This document shows positions 1 to 11,862 of a stretch of 64,000 bases of DNA, in pieces. The stretch is from positions 2,330,501-2,394,500 of the forward strand of contig NC_092561.1 in NCBI RefSeq assembly GCF_037975245.1. The letters run 5' to 3'. The notes beneath the pieces were generated by a model. The model saw nothing but the letters and a program-made list of their open reading frames with translations. It was not told the origin of the DNA and made no database searches. Position 1 is the first letter of the stretch. Each line of letters begins with the position of its first letter. Made by a program: the position numbers and the translations under genes. Source of the DNA: Apostichopus japonicus. Its lineage: Eukaryota > Echinodermata > Holothuroidea > Aspidochirotida > Stichopodidae.

Positions 1-337
1 ATGGTACGTCTGAGTTAGTATATAAGAACAAAGTAGAATCGATACTGCTATCGTTGTGTAAATGAGTCCCCGATGTTGATAAATTGGAAAGATTTTTTTC
101 AACAGGCAAAAGCGACAGCTATTAGATCTCCGTATTCTCTCAAAACCAATCTCAATAATGTTTCAGTTTTCCTTCCAATTTGATTTGGCAGTTCATCTGG
201 GTAGGTACGTATTGAATATACAAATACCGAACTTTATTGTCCAATGGACTGGCTCAATCCAGAAACTGTTTCCAGGAGTGCTATAGTGTCAACTGTCCAT
301 GTATAGTATAGGCTTTATGGATAACACTAACACACAA

Positions 338-605
338 GGCGGAGTGTATAGCCTAGTGGTTAACGCCGGCGTCTCCCAGTCATGAGATCCCCGGTTCGAT
401 TCCCCGCCGACAGCAATGTGTGTCGTCTGGCAAGGGTGTTGTTCAATAACAACTTCCCGACATGGACGTTAAATGGATGTGTGCCGAGAGATTGGCTTCG
501 GTCAGCTTGCGAGTCTACAAGCCTCCATGGCTTCTTTCGCGAGTTCCTGCTTGCGGGAAGATCACATATACATACATACACACATAGGCCTACATGCATA
601 CATAT
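338..605 (+). mobile_element. tRNA-derived SINE
   Basis: The first ~75 bases read like a tRNA gene: an A-box-like stretch (TAGCCTAGTGGTTAACG) and a B box (GGTTCGATTCC) at the expected spacing. They are followed by a unique ~150-bp body and a CATA-rich simple tail. The tRNA stems are imperfect and the fused body is typical of a SINE, so I call a SINE rather than a functional tRNA gene. No clear target-site duplication was seen. The two short SINEs at 20.7 kb and 48.7 kb share only the tRNA-like promoter style with it. Confidence 0.7.
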
Positions 606-620
606 TAATCTGAAGATTGA

Positions 621-2340
621 TTCGATCCTCTAGATTCAGGTATAGCCTAGTTGTGGTTCCATCAAACTATACCAATCATATTATACTGGCTATGGAATTC
701 TTGAAATACCACTCAATATCTGAAGGGTCAGTAACTCTGTGCAGAGTCCTGCATGAAGTGCCAGCTAGTTGTTTGCTTTTAAGTCAGCTTTTTTCATTTG
801 TTTGATATACGTAAACAAGTTCCATTCCATTGAAGGGTTATTGTGACGTGCTATTGTAAACCGATACCGGTACACGACCTACCTGTGTCAATATATCGAC
901 CGAACGTTACTTCTCCTATAACATGATAGATACTTTACTTTGATTTAACTTCGATCCAACTTACAAACAAAATCTCACCAAAACAACGATTCACTTGTTT
1001 CAAAACCGCATCACAGCAACAGAGACGTATACAGATATTTATCTCTAAGGTAGAAAATATATGTTGTACAACCGGACTTCTCCCATAGCGTCCTCTCCCC
1101 CCCCCCCTCGCCCACCCCACCGAGTCCTTCAACTCCTTCCACACCTATTCTAACTAATCGTTTTAGTATTTTGTTTACAATGAGACAGGAATATAATTAA
1201 GGCTTGATCAAACCTTAACCGAATCCTGACCAAGACTCCGACAGCAACAAGTAGACTGAGTTCAAAAGAAGGTTTGATATTCAGACTGACACCGTTTCGC
1301 AAAGGGGTAAAAGCAGGGAGTTGTTATGGTTCTATAACAACTCCCTGGGACAAGCCTTGCAAACAAAATAGTGGCATTCTAACAATCCTTCTTATGGCTG
1401 TCAAAATTTCACTCACGTTGCAATTATCTATAGTGTGTTAAAGGTTGAATTATTTGTTGTTTTTCACGCTTCTGTAATTTCATTTCTTTGTAACGAAAGG
1501 GTTTATCGAAATCAAAAAGATATGTAACAAAATACTTAACTATACAGGCCACAGTGCATGCAGACCATTGACGCGCTCACATAAAAAACTGTACTAGCGC
1601 CACAGTATTATCTAGCATCGACTTCTTCAATTGAAAATAGCAGTTTTGACGATTACTTTCTGGTCTGCCATACAACAGAGTAAAACCTTCGTTTCAGTAA
1701 TAAACAAACCAAGATCCAGGTCCTTCTGTGGATTTGCGAAGAACAATATTGAACGTAATTGTAATTTTCTAATCAACCGGACTGAATATGTTGTTGCATG
1801 ATTGAAATGATCTGTTTAATCTAAGCTTTCTGAACTGTCGCGCGAGTGTTCTTTAACATTACGTATAGGCTTAAATAGTACTTAGTAGGCTACGTACACG
1901 TTAGAACCAGGAAACAGCTTTTCAATTGTGCCTCTCGAGTAACGATAAACACAAACTTAGGCTTTATTATAGTATAGTAACTGATGCTGAACTTGTGTAA
2001 GGTTGCTAGGCTATAGCTAGGTCATTGCTAAGCCTATTATAAAAAGTAGGACTCAACTGAGCAAGATATTGGTCTAGGCCTAGGGTCAAGAGGTGTTGCC
2101 TTGTACATGAATAGATTATTTCAGAAATCTGTGTTTATATACCAGACCTATACAATATCACTTTCAATTAGCAATTACCAATGAAACATGACCTGTAATA
2201 ATTGTACAAATTTGCACTCCTCCCAAATGCAAATAAAGGGATTCCAGTGTAATAAATAGACCCCTTGGGCTAGGGTGCTACTGTAAGCTGCATGCAGCAG
2301 TACATTGTAATGTACTAGGTATGCTGCAAATCTGTTGTCT
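621..2340. other. Gene-free flank
   Basis: I see no open frame with coding character, no RNA gene and no repeat structure here beyond a short C-tract near 1098. Stop codons are dense in all frames. Confidence 0.5.
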
Positions 2341-2348
2341 GCTTACGG

Positions 2349-3110
2349 CAGGGTTGGATATTTTCCGGGAAATATTGGGAAAAAATGTAAATACCAGGAA
2401 ATACAGGCAAATATTGGTGAATACAAAATCATGTAAAAAACAGCTATAGTTAAGTAAGCATTAATTATACTGATTTGCATGAAATAGTGTTTGTCATCCA
2501 GTAAATCATTACTTACTGGTTTGGTTCATCTAATTATAAAAGTTCCTACCAGCCAGCTTTGCACCTATTGAGCGTGTCTTCTCCAACTTCGGGACAATAC
2601 AAACTTAACTACTGAATAGACTTAGTCCAGCTGCAATTTGCAGATAAACTGGTAATGTGCTACAGATTTTTGAGTAGAGCAGTCGTCATTAACTAGTGAT
2701 GAGCTTGATGCTAGAACTATTTTGAGTAAGTCTTTCCAGACAATAAACATTCAGATTTTCAAGCACGTTGCATAATCTACAGCATTGACTACGGTAAATT
2801 ATTTTCACACAAAAAAAGTTAGAGGAAAAGTTGTCAAATTTTAATCGAAACATGTCATGCTAAGTATTGTTGTTTACATGATTGCACATAGGACCTACAA
2901 GTTTTAAATACCTTTTTTTTTGGTCATTTTCTGAGTGCTTTGGTTTAAATTTGCTGTTATAACAGTTTTGCATGAATAAACAAGTTTAAACAAGGAGAAG
3001 TATTCACTTGTTAAATAGTTCCCAATATTTCCCACCTGCGGATAATTAATATTTCCTGGACGGAAAATACGAGGCGATATTTTCGCCCTGGTATTTCCCG
3101 GCCAACCCTG
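2349..3110. mobile_element. hAT DNA transposon relic with transposase C-terminus
   Basis: The ends are inverted: CAGGGTTGG at the left and CCAACCCTG at the right. Both sides carry the same 8-bp direct repeat GCTTACGG (2341-2348 and 3111-3118), the hAT hallmark. At about 2550-2592 the + strand reads PASFAPIERVFSNFGTIQT, which matches the conserved hAT C-terminal block (A-P-x-E-R-x-F-S-x-x-G). Stops follow shortly, so the transposase is broken. An internally deleted, dead copy of a once autonomous element. Confidence 0.8.
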
Positions 3111-3118
3111 GCTTACGG

Positions 3119-4894
3119 CGATTAGTTTTTGTCAGAGCAGTTACAATAACATAAAGTAATGAACGAACAGCACATGGTGATTATGCTATTGCTCAAGGCC
3201 TCTGACGGACCCTAATCAGTGTCAAAGCAATGTTTTACGTACAAATGACAAGTCAAGAACGTTGTTTCCACCGGGAATTTAAACAATATATTTGAATAAA
3301 GTAAATATCATCAACATCAGAAAATTCTTGCTTTATCTACTGGCAGTTTATAAGTCCTTTTTCTTCGTTCCAGATAACACATGCAAACTTTGCACAGAAG
3401 TTTTCCATAAGTGTAGACAATGCATTAAAACTTTTTATAATAGATTTTTGCTGGAGTTTTGATTGATATGTTAACTTTGTATTGCTACATAGGCCAAAGG
3501 GAGAGAAAGTGAAGATGATACTGTTAGTTCTGCAGAACTTTATAACAAACTCATGTTTACTTCAAAGGGTATTCTGGTGACAGACAATGTGAAACTTCTG
3601 TTGAAGAGAAAACAATTCCACTCGGCTAGTTGAAAACCCCATCTCAATATCATGCCCGTAACTTGAGATATGTTTGATTGAATGTTACCTATTTTGACTG
3701 GCTAAACCTTCAACTACTCCAGGAAGTTGGATCACAGTAGGGGGTCTGTGATGTCATCTAGGCAAATGCTCTTTGGAAGCTTTATTTAGGCTATTATAAT
3801 CTCCTTTTTTTATCCTTGAAACCTGATTCATTTGGAATGTTTGCATAGCTCTGTCAAAGTTCACTTTACTTAGAATTTCATCAAAATGCATCTCTTTGAA
3901 GAAATATTCCATTTGCTTGTGAATAAGTGATTGAGATATTATAAAGAAAAACAAAGACATTCTCAGCTAAAGTGCCCTGATGACATCATCCATTCTGCTG
4001 TTGCCAGATGCAATTTACAAAATATCACTAAATTTAAAGAAAATTCATATCTTCATAATACAAGATGCTATGAGGATGTGGTTTTCACAGTTAGATTCAG
4101 AAAATTTTCAGCATTTTTGTTTAGCAATCGACTTTAGCCACCAGAATATTCTTTTAAAGGCATTGAAGACTCGCCCCAAACCGTGTGCGGCCATCTGAAA
4201 AAGTGAACTTTCTGTAGCTTGCAAGTGACGTTTTGTTTGTGTTGCTACAAAATGCAGACAGTAATGAAACGTGATACCTTGTTATCTTTAGCTGGACCTG
4301 AGATGTCCATCGCTATATCGTTTGTATACTGTGCTGTTGGTATTGACCGCAGCTGTATGTACTGACTGTACACTAGTGTCTAATTACCGACGGTAGCAAG
4401 CTGTGTGTGTATTTTCTGGGATCGATGGTGGTGTTTAACACTTCTGTTACACCTCATTCGAAACTAAGTCAAATTAACGGCATTAGATGTTTCTTTTTGT
4501 GCAAGTCTTCACACCCTTTCAGAAGTAGTAAATGTGCTTGAACTATGATTGATAAAAATACACATAGGTCTAATTTCTCATCGGTCTAATAACACTACAG
4601 TAATACTGCTGGCATTTCTGCTTACTGGATATATTTTTTTGCGGGAGGGGGAGGGGAGTTTTAACTAATCTACTATAAATGTCCAATGTTAGCTCTGTCA
4701 AAGTTGTATCAGTCAGGATTTGTGCCTCAAACACAAACATATTTAAATTTTTGAGCAGTTCAGTCGGTTCTGTTTTGATTGATTTTTTCCCCTTGCAAAA
4801 TGAATGAATGAATTCTTTTTGCATTTTTTTCATTCCAGGGTGGACTTTTTCTTTTTGGCTGTAGAACTTTGCTGATGTTTCTGTTAAAACTCAA
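3119..4894. other. Gene-free region upstream of the BCL2L13-like gene
   Basis: No recognisable exon. The first coding exon begins behind a splice acceptor, so a non-coding 5' exon and the promoter should lie somewhere in this stretch, but I cannot place them from sequence alone. Confidence 0.4.
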
Positions 4895-5186
4895 TGCCAC
4901 ATAGTCACACATGATTTTGTTGTATCATATACATATTTATCCCAGTCATGGTGAAAGCCATGAAGCTGGCAGTTGGACCAGCATGCTTGGTTTAACAAGT
5001 TCTGTATTTAATATTTAAACTCTCTGTCATTATGCAGTCCTGCCACATAGTCACACATGATTTTGTTGTATCATATACATATTTATCCCAGTCATGGTGA
5101 AAGCCATGAAGCTGGCAGTTGGACCAGCATGCTTGGTTTAACAAGTTCTGTATTTAATATTTAAACTCTCTGTCATTATGCAGTCC
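4895..5186. repeat. Perfect 146-bp tandem duplication
   Basis: Bases 4895-5040 are repeated without a visible difference at 5041-5186. Each copy ends in a pyrimidine-rich stretch plus TTATGCAG, which resembles a splice acceptor. It ends 75 bp before the first coding exon of the BCL2L13-like gene. Absence of divergence implies a very recent duplication or an assembly effect. Confidence 0.9.
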
Positions 5187-5260
5187 TGTTAACGTACTGT
5201 TGTGAGAAACAGACTACCAAATTTAATATTTTCTGTAACTAGTATTTTATTTCCTTTTAG

Positions 5261-5656
5261 CCTGTGCAGAGAGCATGGAATCTCCTGATAGAGCAGAAAC
5301 GCCGCAAGATTTTGTTTACAAGACCAAAATTGTTGTTTTGAATTACATCGGCTTCGGTCCGCCTTCTTTTGATCTACCGCCCTCACCAGAGACTCTGTCC
5401 GGCAGTGAGACTGAATCGCTTGGTTCGTTAGCGTCAGAATCGGGGGATGATATTTTGGACCAGGATGACAACTCACCGATGCCTCAGAAGGGAGTTTGTC
5501 TTGAAGAAAAAAGGCATTCAGATAGTCAGCTACAGATTCCAGAAGTCTCAAAGTTGCGATCGAAATCTGTTTCGCCTAAACCATCCAAAAAATTTGCCCA
5601 TTCACAATCTTTAAAGGGTGCTAAAACTTTGCAGGCAATGCCCAAGGTGATGATTG
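5261..5656 (+). CDS. BCL2L13: BCL2L13-like exon 1 (first coding)
   Basis: The acceptor TTCCTTTTAG precedes 14 bases of 5' UTR and the ATG at 5275. The donor is ATTG|GTAAGT, ending in phase 1. It encodes the conserved N-terminal strand-like motif, then a Ser/Pro/acidic stretch with many SP and SE sites, probably disordered. Confidence 0.88.
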
Positions 5657-8600
5657 GTAAGTAAAATGTATTACAGGAATTGAAAAACCAACTGTCATCA
5701 TGTGTGATAGAGATAACTGTAATGAACACCTCCCCCTCTACCCCCACCCCCCCCCACTTCATCCTAGTTCTTCCACCTGCCTCATCCCAGTCTCCACAAC
5801 CAGGAGAAACAAAAAACCAACTGTTATCATTGGTCTATGTGGTAGAGATAACTGTCATATACAACTCACCACTCCCTCCTCACCTTTCCCTCCAAAGCTA
5901 GGAGATACATAACCATCATCGTCATGTGATAGATATGACTGTCATATACAACTCCCTGACCAGCTCAGAGAAATCTTATTCCATTTCGGAGATATCAATG
6001 ATTTTAATGTTACTTCACATATGAAGGCTGAAGAAAACTTGATCAAGTCTAAAATATGACATCATTGAGCCACACATGTGCTTCAATTTGCGTTGTTTTC
6101 CAAATGACAAAGTTTATCTTCTGTAATGGAGATGGTTGTTTCAGGTACTGAAACTTAAATATATATAGAACCTCTGAACATGACCTGACCATGTCATTGG
6201 TTTCAGTGGTAACGCCATTAACATTCTTCCTTGAAAATATGAAAATAAAAAAAAATGAAGAGAAATTGAGACGTCTCAGATCCTCGTGACAATATTAACT
6301 CAGGGATATACATGATAGCAACCCTCGGACAGGACTTTTAGAGTAGAATATCTCCCAATGGAGCAAAATTTTTCCTTTCCTATTTTGGGGAGTTGTTTTG
6401 CACAAAGATCACTATCACATAACCCAAAGATGACTGTTGTTTTTATTAGTGAATTGGTCATAATTTGTTTGTCATAATTGATTAATTAATTAAGTCATTC
6501 ATGTAGCATTTATTTCTTCATCATTATAATCCTTTTCACAACAAACTATTTCAACATTTTCAGATAACGCAATTAGGAAAAGGGGGTCCCTAAAACAGAG
6601 AAGTACGTTTGAGATGCACGAACAGTATCAGAATGCTCTGAGAGAACTCCTGATGGTAGTTGAAGATGGTGAGTAAATGACTTACAAAGTATCACCATGA
6701 TAGATGGAGACTATGCTCTTAGGTTCCAGTGTGGCAGGTATAGTAAGCACCACATGTTTGGCACCCTGATGGCAGGTAAGGTCCATGCCATTAACCAAGT
6801 CATGCATTATAAAGTGAGGACTGTGCTCTTCCAGCTGGGCAGGTGCAGGAAGCACAATAGATTGGGTTCCTGTGTATTACGAGATGAGGAATGGTAGGTG
6901 AGAGCTCTCTAGCTCTGTAAGGTAAGGCCTTATATATCATTGGTTCCAGTGGGCAGGTACCATAAGCACCATGTCTTCTGATAAGCTTTTTATTGTTACG
7001 TTATGACTACATTTTTGGCTCAAGCATTGCAGATACAGTAGGTGCCATGCATTTGCAGTATTGATAGCTGAATACTATGCTCTTGGTTTGTTTATCTGAT
7101 GGCAGCTCCCTGATTACATGGCAAGTGAAAACTCACTCCATAACTCCTTACTTTAGCTGAGAACTATGCTCTTGGTTTGTTTATCTGATGGCAGCTCCCT
7201 GATTGCATGGCAAGTGAAACTGTATCCATAACTCCTTACTTTAGCTGAGACCTATGCTCTTGGTTTGTTTATCTGATGGCAGCTCCCTGATTGCATGGCA
7301 AGTGAAAACTGTCTCCATAACTCCTTACTTTAGCTGAGACCTATGCTCTTGGTTTGTTTATCTGATGGCAGCTCCCTGATTGCATGGCAAGTGGAAATTG
7401 TCTCCATAACTCCTTACTTTAGCTGAGACCTATGCTCTTGGTTTGTTTATCTGATGGCAGCTCCCTGATTTGCATGGCAAGTGAAAATGTATCCATAACT
7501 CCTTACTTTAGCTGAGAACTATGCTCTTGGTTTGTTATCTGATGGCAGGTTCTAAATATTATTGATTGTGCACTTATATCCTGATGGCAACTACAAAGGG
7601 GTTGGGGGTGGGGGTGAATATAATTGCTTGGTCAGGATATGTTAACACTCATGCCCCTTCATGACATTAAATAAAATACTCTATAATATCCCACTCCCCT
7701 GTTCCCCCCCCCTCCATCTTAAACTTCCCCTACACTGATGTTTTGTTGTATTCATTTTATATTGTTTCCCATATTTTGCCCATCAGGTGAAGTATCTGAC
7801 CCCTCTTCCATTCAGAAAGACTCTGCTGAAGACTGGCACATTCAGTATCAAAAGGCTATGAAGGAACTGATAGTATCAGTTCAGAAAGGTAAACTGATAA
7901 ATTCTTCCATATATAAGCACTGACTTGCTTCATTCTAACGACGGTATTAGAACTATTGAATAGACAGATGAATGGACAGAACTATTGGAGGACAAATTTT
8001 AATGGTCACTAGAAATAATTTTAATGATTTTAGAGAAAATATATCAGAAATTTTATCCAAACAATTGTCCTGTCTGTCTGTCTTTTACAGTTTCCTTGAG
8101 TATAGTTTCTGGGAACATTTTTTTACAAACGTAGATTAAATATGTAATATGTCAAGTTTCATCCCTTTTGTGCAAATTGCTCCCTTATTTCTGTGAATAG
8201 TTTGAACAACATTTGTAGCATAATTGTAGTCTGAAAATCTACGACATCTTGAGAATATTAACCAAAAAGAATAAAAGCTTTGGACAATTTAATAAAAAAA
8301 AAAAAAATACCAACTGTTCTGTGTTATTAAAATCATGCATTAAAGAAACATATATATGTTATCCTTTTTTATATATTTTTTGATTTAAACAGAATAATTG
8401 TAATACCATACACTGCATACTATGCTAACATACTCAAGATGAATTAATATTTTATTCTAGCTCTCTTACCCTGTGTCCAACCTTCCCAAATATGATAACA
8501 ACTGGTTACAAATCCTGTGATTTACACAGCAGTCTGTATACACCTCACATGTTGCCAGCATAATACGATAAAATCTTGACAGCCAGTATCACCAATAATT

Positions 8601-11600
8601 TCTAATCTTTCTAAAGTTCAAATCTTGCTCATCTTTCCTTTTTTTCAGTTCCAGATCTTTGCTTGTGGTTTGATCATAAATAATTTATGACCCTCTCCTG
8701 GTCAAACTTGATAAATCTGATTTTGTTCATAGTTGTAGGCTTTGAAAATGTGTCAGTAGACAACATCACAAAGATTTGTTTTTATGTCCTGCTGTGTGGA
8801 ATCACATGTAGTATTATAAGCTAGAGTTTTGCAGCAGTTTTCCAAATTAAAAACTAAATTCAGAAGGGATTGATCATACAGTTGAGTTTTAATTTTGAAT
8901 GTTACATTTCTAAAGGTTAGTTGATTTAACATAGCAAGTTCTGAGCTCCAGCAGACCATAAAATAAAAAAATAAAAAACTTTTCTTTCTTGTTACCATAG
9001 ATCCTTTGTGTTCTCTGAATGAATTTATTCCAAGTATATTTTGTCACATCAATAAACAATAGCAAAAACTAATTTTAAGAACAGATGAAGTGTAAGTTAC
9101 TGTAGAAGCTCATCGTGCCACCCACTTCCCTCCCTGCAATCACCCTCATTTTACATAAAAATTCATCACAGTATTAATAAACCATTTTGACAGTTTTGTG
9201 GGGGGGGTAAAGTTTCTGAAAATTAAAATGAAGTGCAGTTTATTAGCTTTTCTAATCCTTTTCTTTTTCTTTAAATAAAAAAGGGAAGGAAAGAATAAGT
9301 CAAAAATTTGAAAATTAAATTTTATTCACCCAAAAACTTCTAAAAACATTGCATGTATTTGTTGTGGTGCTTTCATCATGTTAGAAATAATAACCACCCT
9401 GTAAAGATATTTTGTGAAGAAAACAAAGATAAATTTAAAATAACGTTGTTGTTCTCCTAAAAGAGTTCAAACTTTAAAGAAACTGTTACACAACATTATT
9501 AAATGCAGCTGTGGCTTTTTGTGTCATTTTTTTCCCCCTTTTATGTTAAAAAAAAATTCAGATGCCGGTTTGTGCTGAAGAATTGGGTTGCATTCCATTA
9601 GCTTGAAAGGTAGATGGAGCAGGCAAAAGCAAGTCCATAGTTAAAAAAGTGTTCCATTATTTTGCTTTTTGTCTGGCCTTGAGTTGTACATTAAAATTGA
9701 CAAAATTCGACGTACAAATGGAATCGTTAATTTCTCTGAAAGTAATCTTTAATTTGGTAACCAAAATTAGGATGGTCTTGGGTAATGCTCAAGTTCCATA
9801 AAATGGCCAGAAATTGTGCATTAATGTGAAATAATAACTTGAGTAGTAAGAGTTCTTTGTAATGCATCTCAAGAGCAAGTCACTGCACTGTTAGAAGCTG
9901 CATCATAATATGTCGGCCACTTTTGTGGATACTTTTTGCACGACCCTGACGACATCAAACTCAGCTTAAGTAACCAAAACATTTCAAGAAATAATACGAG
10001 ATGTGCTCTGAACTTTTATTCCGATAGTTTTTTTTGTTTTCTTTCGTCATTGTAGCCTTTGCTAGTAATCAGGTGTTGCAACCGAGATTGCTTTTCAAAA
10101 AGTATAATTATCCCAGGTCAATCCTGACTTGAGATATTCCAGCGTATTCCATTCACTAACAAACAATAGAGTTATTACATAATCCAATTTACAGGAGAAG
10201 TTCTCTACTCCTTACAACCTCTCAATTTTTTAGGTTCTACTATCCGTTCATCTCGTTACAAATATAAGTTGATTACGAATGCCCCGTGAGACTTGGTCTA
10301 TTGACATAAAATTTGCAAAGAATTGTCACTTTTTGGTGGGTTTTTATTGTTGTCAGTTCTTAGCTGTAGGGGTTTTTGTCAGTTATACAGATAAAAGTAA
10401 ATTTATGGTTGGTATATAAGGAAACCAGGGCTTCTTAACCCTTTGATTGTCACTGGCTGATTGCAACACGTTACAAGTAGTGGCATGGTTTTCCTTTCAG
10501 CTGACAGATAAATACTTTTATCAAATTTATCGATAACATGTTGTATCTATCCATGCAGCTTATGTTATGTTCGTCTATATACCTTTCTTCGCTACTCATG
10601 TCGAGCTTTCAGGGACGATTTAAAAAAAACAATTCACAGGTGGTTGTGGTGAGAAATCGGGTGGGAGGGGGGGGGTGGGAGGAGCCCTTGGAAGGGTAGA
10701 GAATGCCTTAAAATAAGGGGCTTTGGAAGTAGTTTTCTTTCGAGTACTTTTAATGACTTTGGTTTATACTCCATAAATCAAAGTACTGTAGTAGAATTTA
10801 TTAATATTTATCAATGAACAGAGGACGAAATTCACCACTCACCACAAAACAGTCCGGCCATAAGGAAAGGATCAGATTTCACCATGCATGACCAGTTCCA
10901 AAAGGCCATGTTGGAACTCAGTGTTAAATTTGACCATGGTGAGTCAGGATAAGATAAGGAATGTGAAATTTGAGCTTTACCTCTATCTTACTCTATCTCT
11001 GGTATTTCTACTCCTGGTGGTTTTTTATTTTTTTCATTTTTTTCCTGCCTTTCGGTTCCATCTCTTTGCACTTGTACTTTTCACTCATTCCTTTCGTCTC
11101 CGTATATAATCACCGAACTCTTTGTTTATCTTGTATCCATGGAGAATGTTAATTGGGGTAATGCTAAGTATATCAAACAAAATGTTACATGCATTATTTC
11201 CAAATTTTCCATCGCCAGCCAGATTCAGCTTGCTTTCCATTCCTTCAATATAAATTGATGCTTTGCAATCTTGTAGACTTTTAGCCATTTCACAAACATG
11301 AGTTAAAGTTTATTACTTTAAACCAGGATTCACTATTTGCCTTGGAGGGGGGTTAGGGTGGGGGGGATGGAGGTGGGGAGGTGGGGAAAATAGGCAAGGA
11401 AGCAGACACAGGGAAGTATATGACCATGGTCTTAGGTGACTTTCAAATATTATGCCAAGTCCACTCTTAAATTTAATATTTTGAAGGCAACAAGCAAAAT
11501 ATGAACCAACTATTGACATCCACTATATAGTCAGTTATAAATCTATATATCTATATATATATCTATATATATCTCTATCTATATATATCTATATGTTTAT

Positions 11601-11826
11601 ATATCTATATAAATATCTATATGTATATATATATCTATATATATATATATATATATACATATATATATCTATAAGTATCTATATATATACATATATATGT
11701 ATATATATATCTATATGTATATATATCTATATGTATATATATCTATCTATATATGTACATATCTATATGTATTATATATCTATTATAATATATATATTCT
11801 TATATATATATATATATATATATATC

Positions 11827-11862
<36 letters not shown>

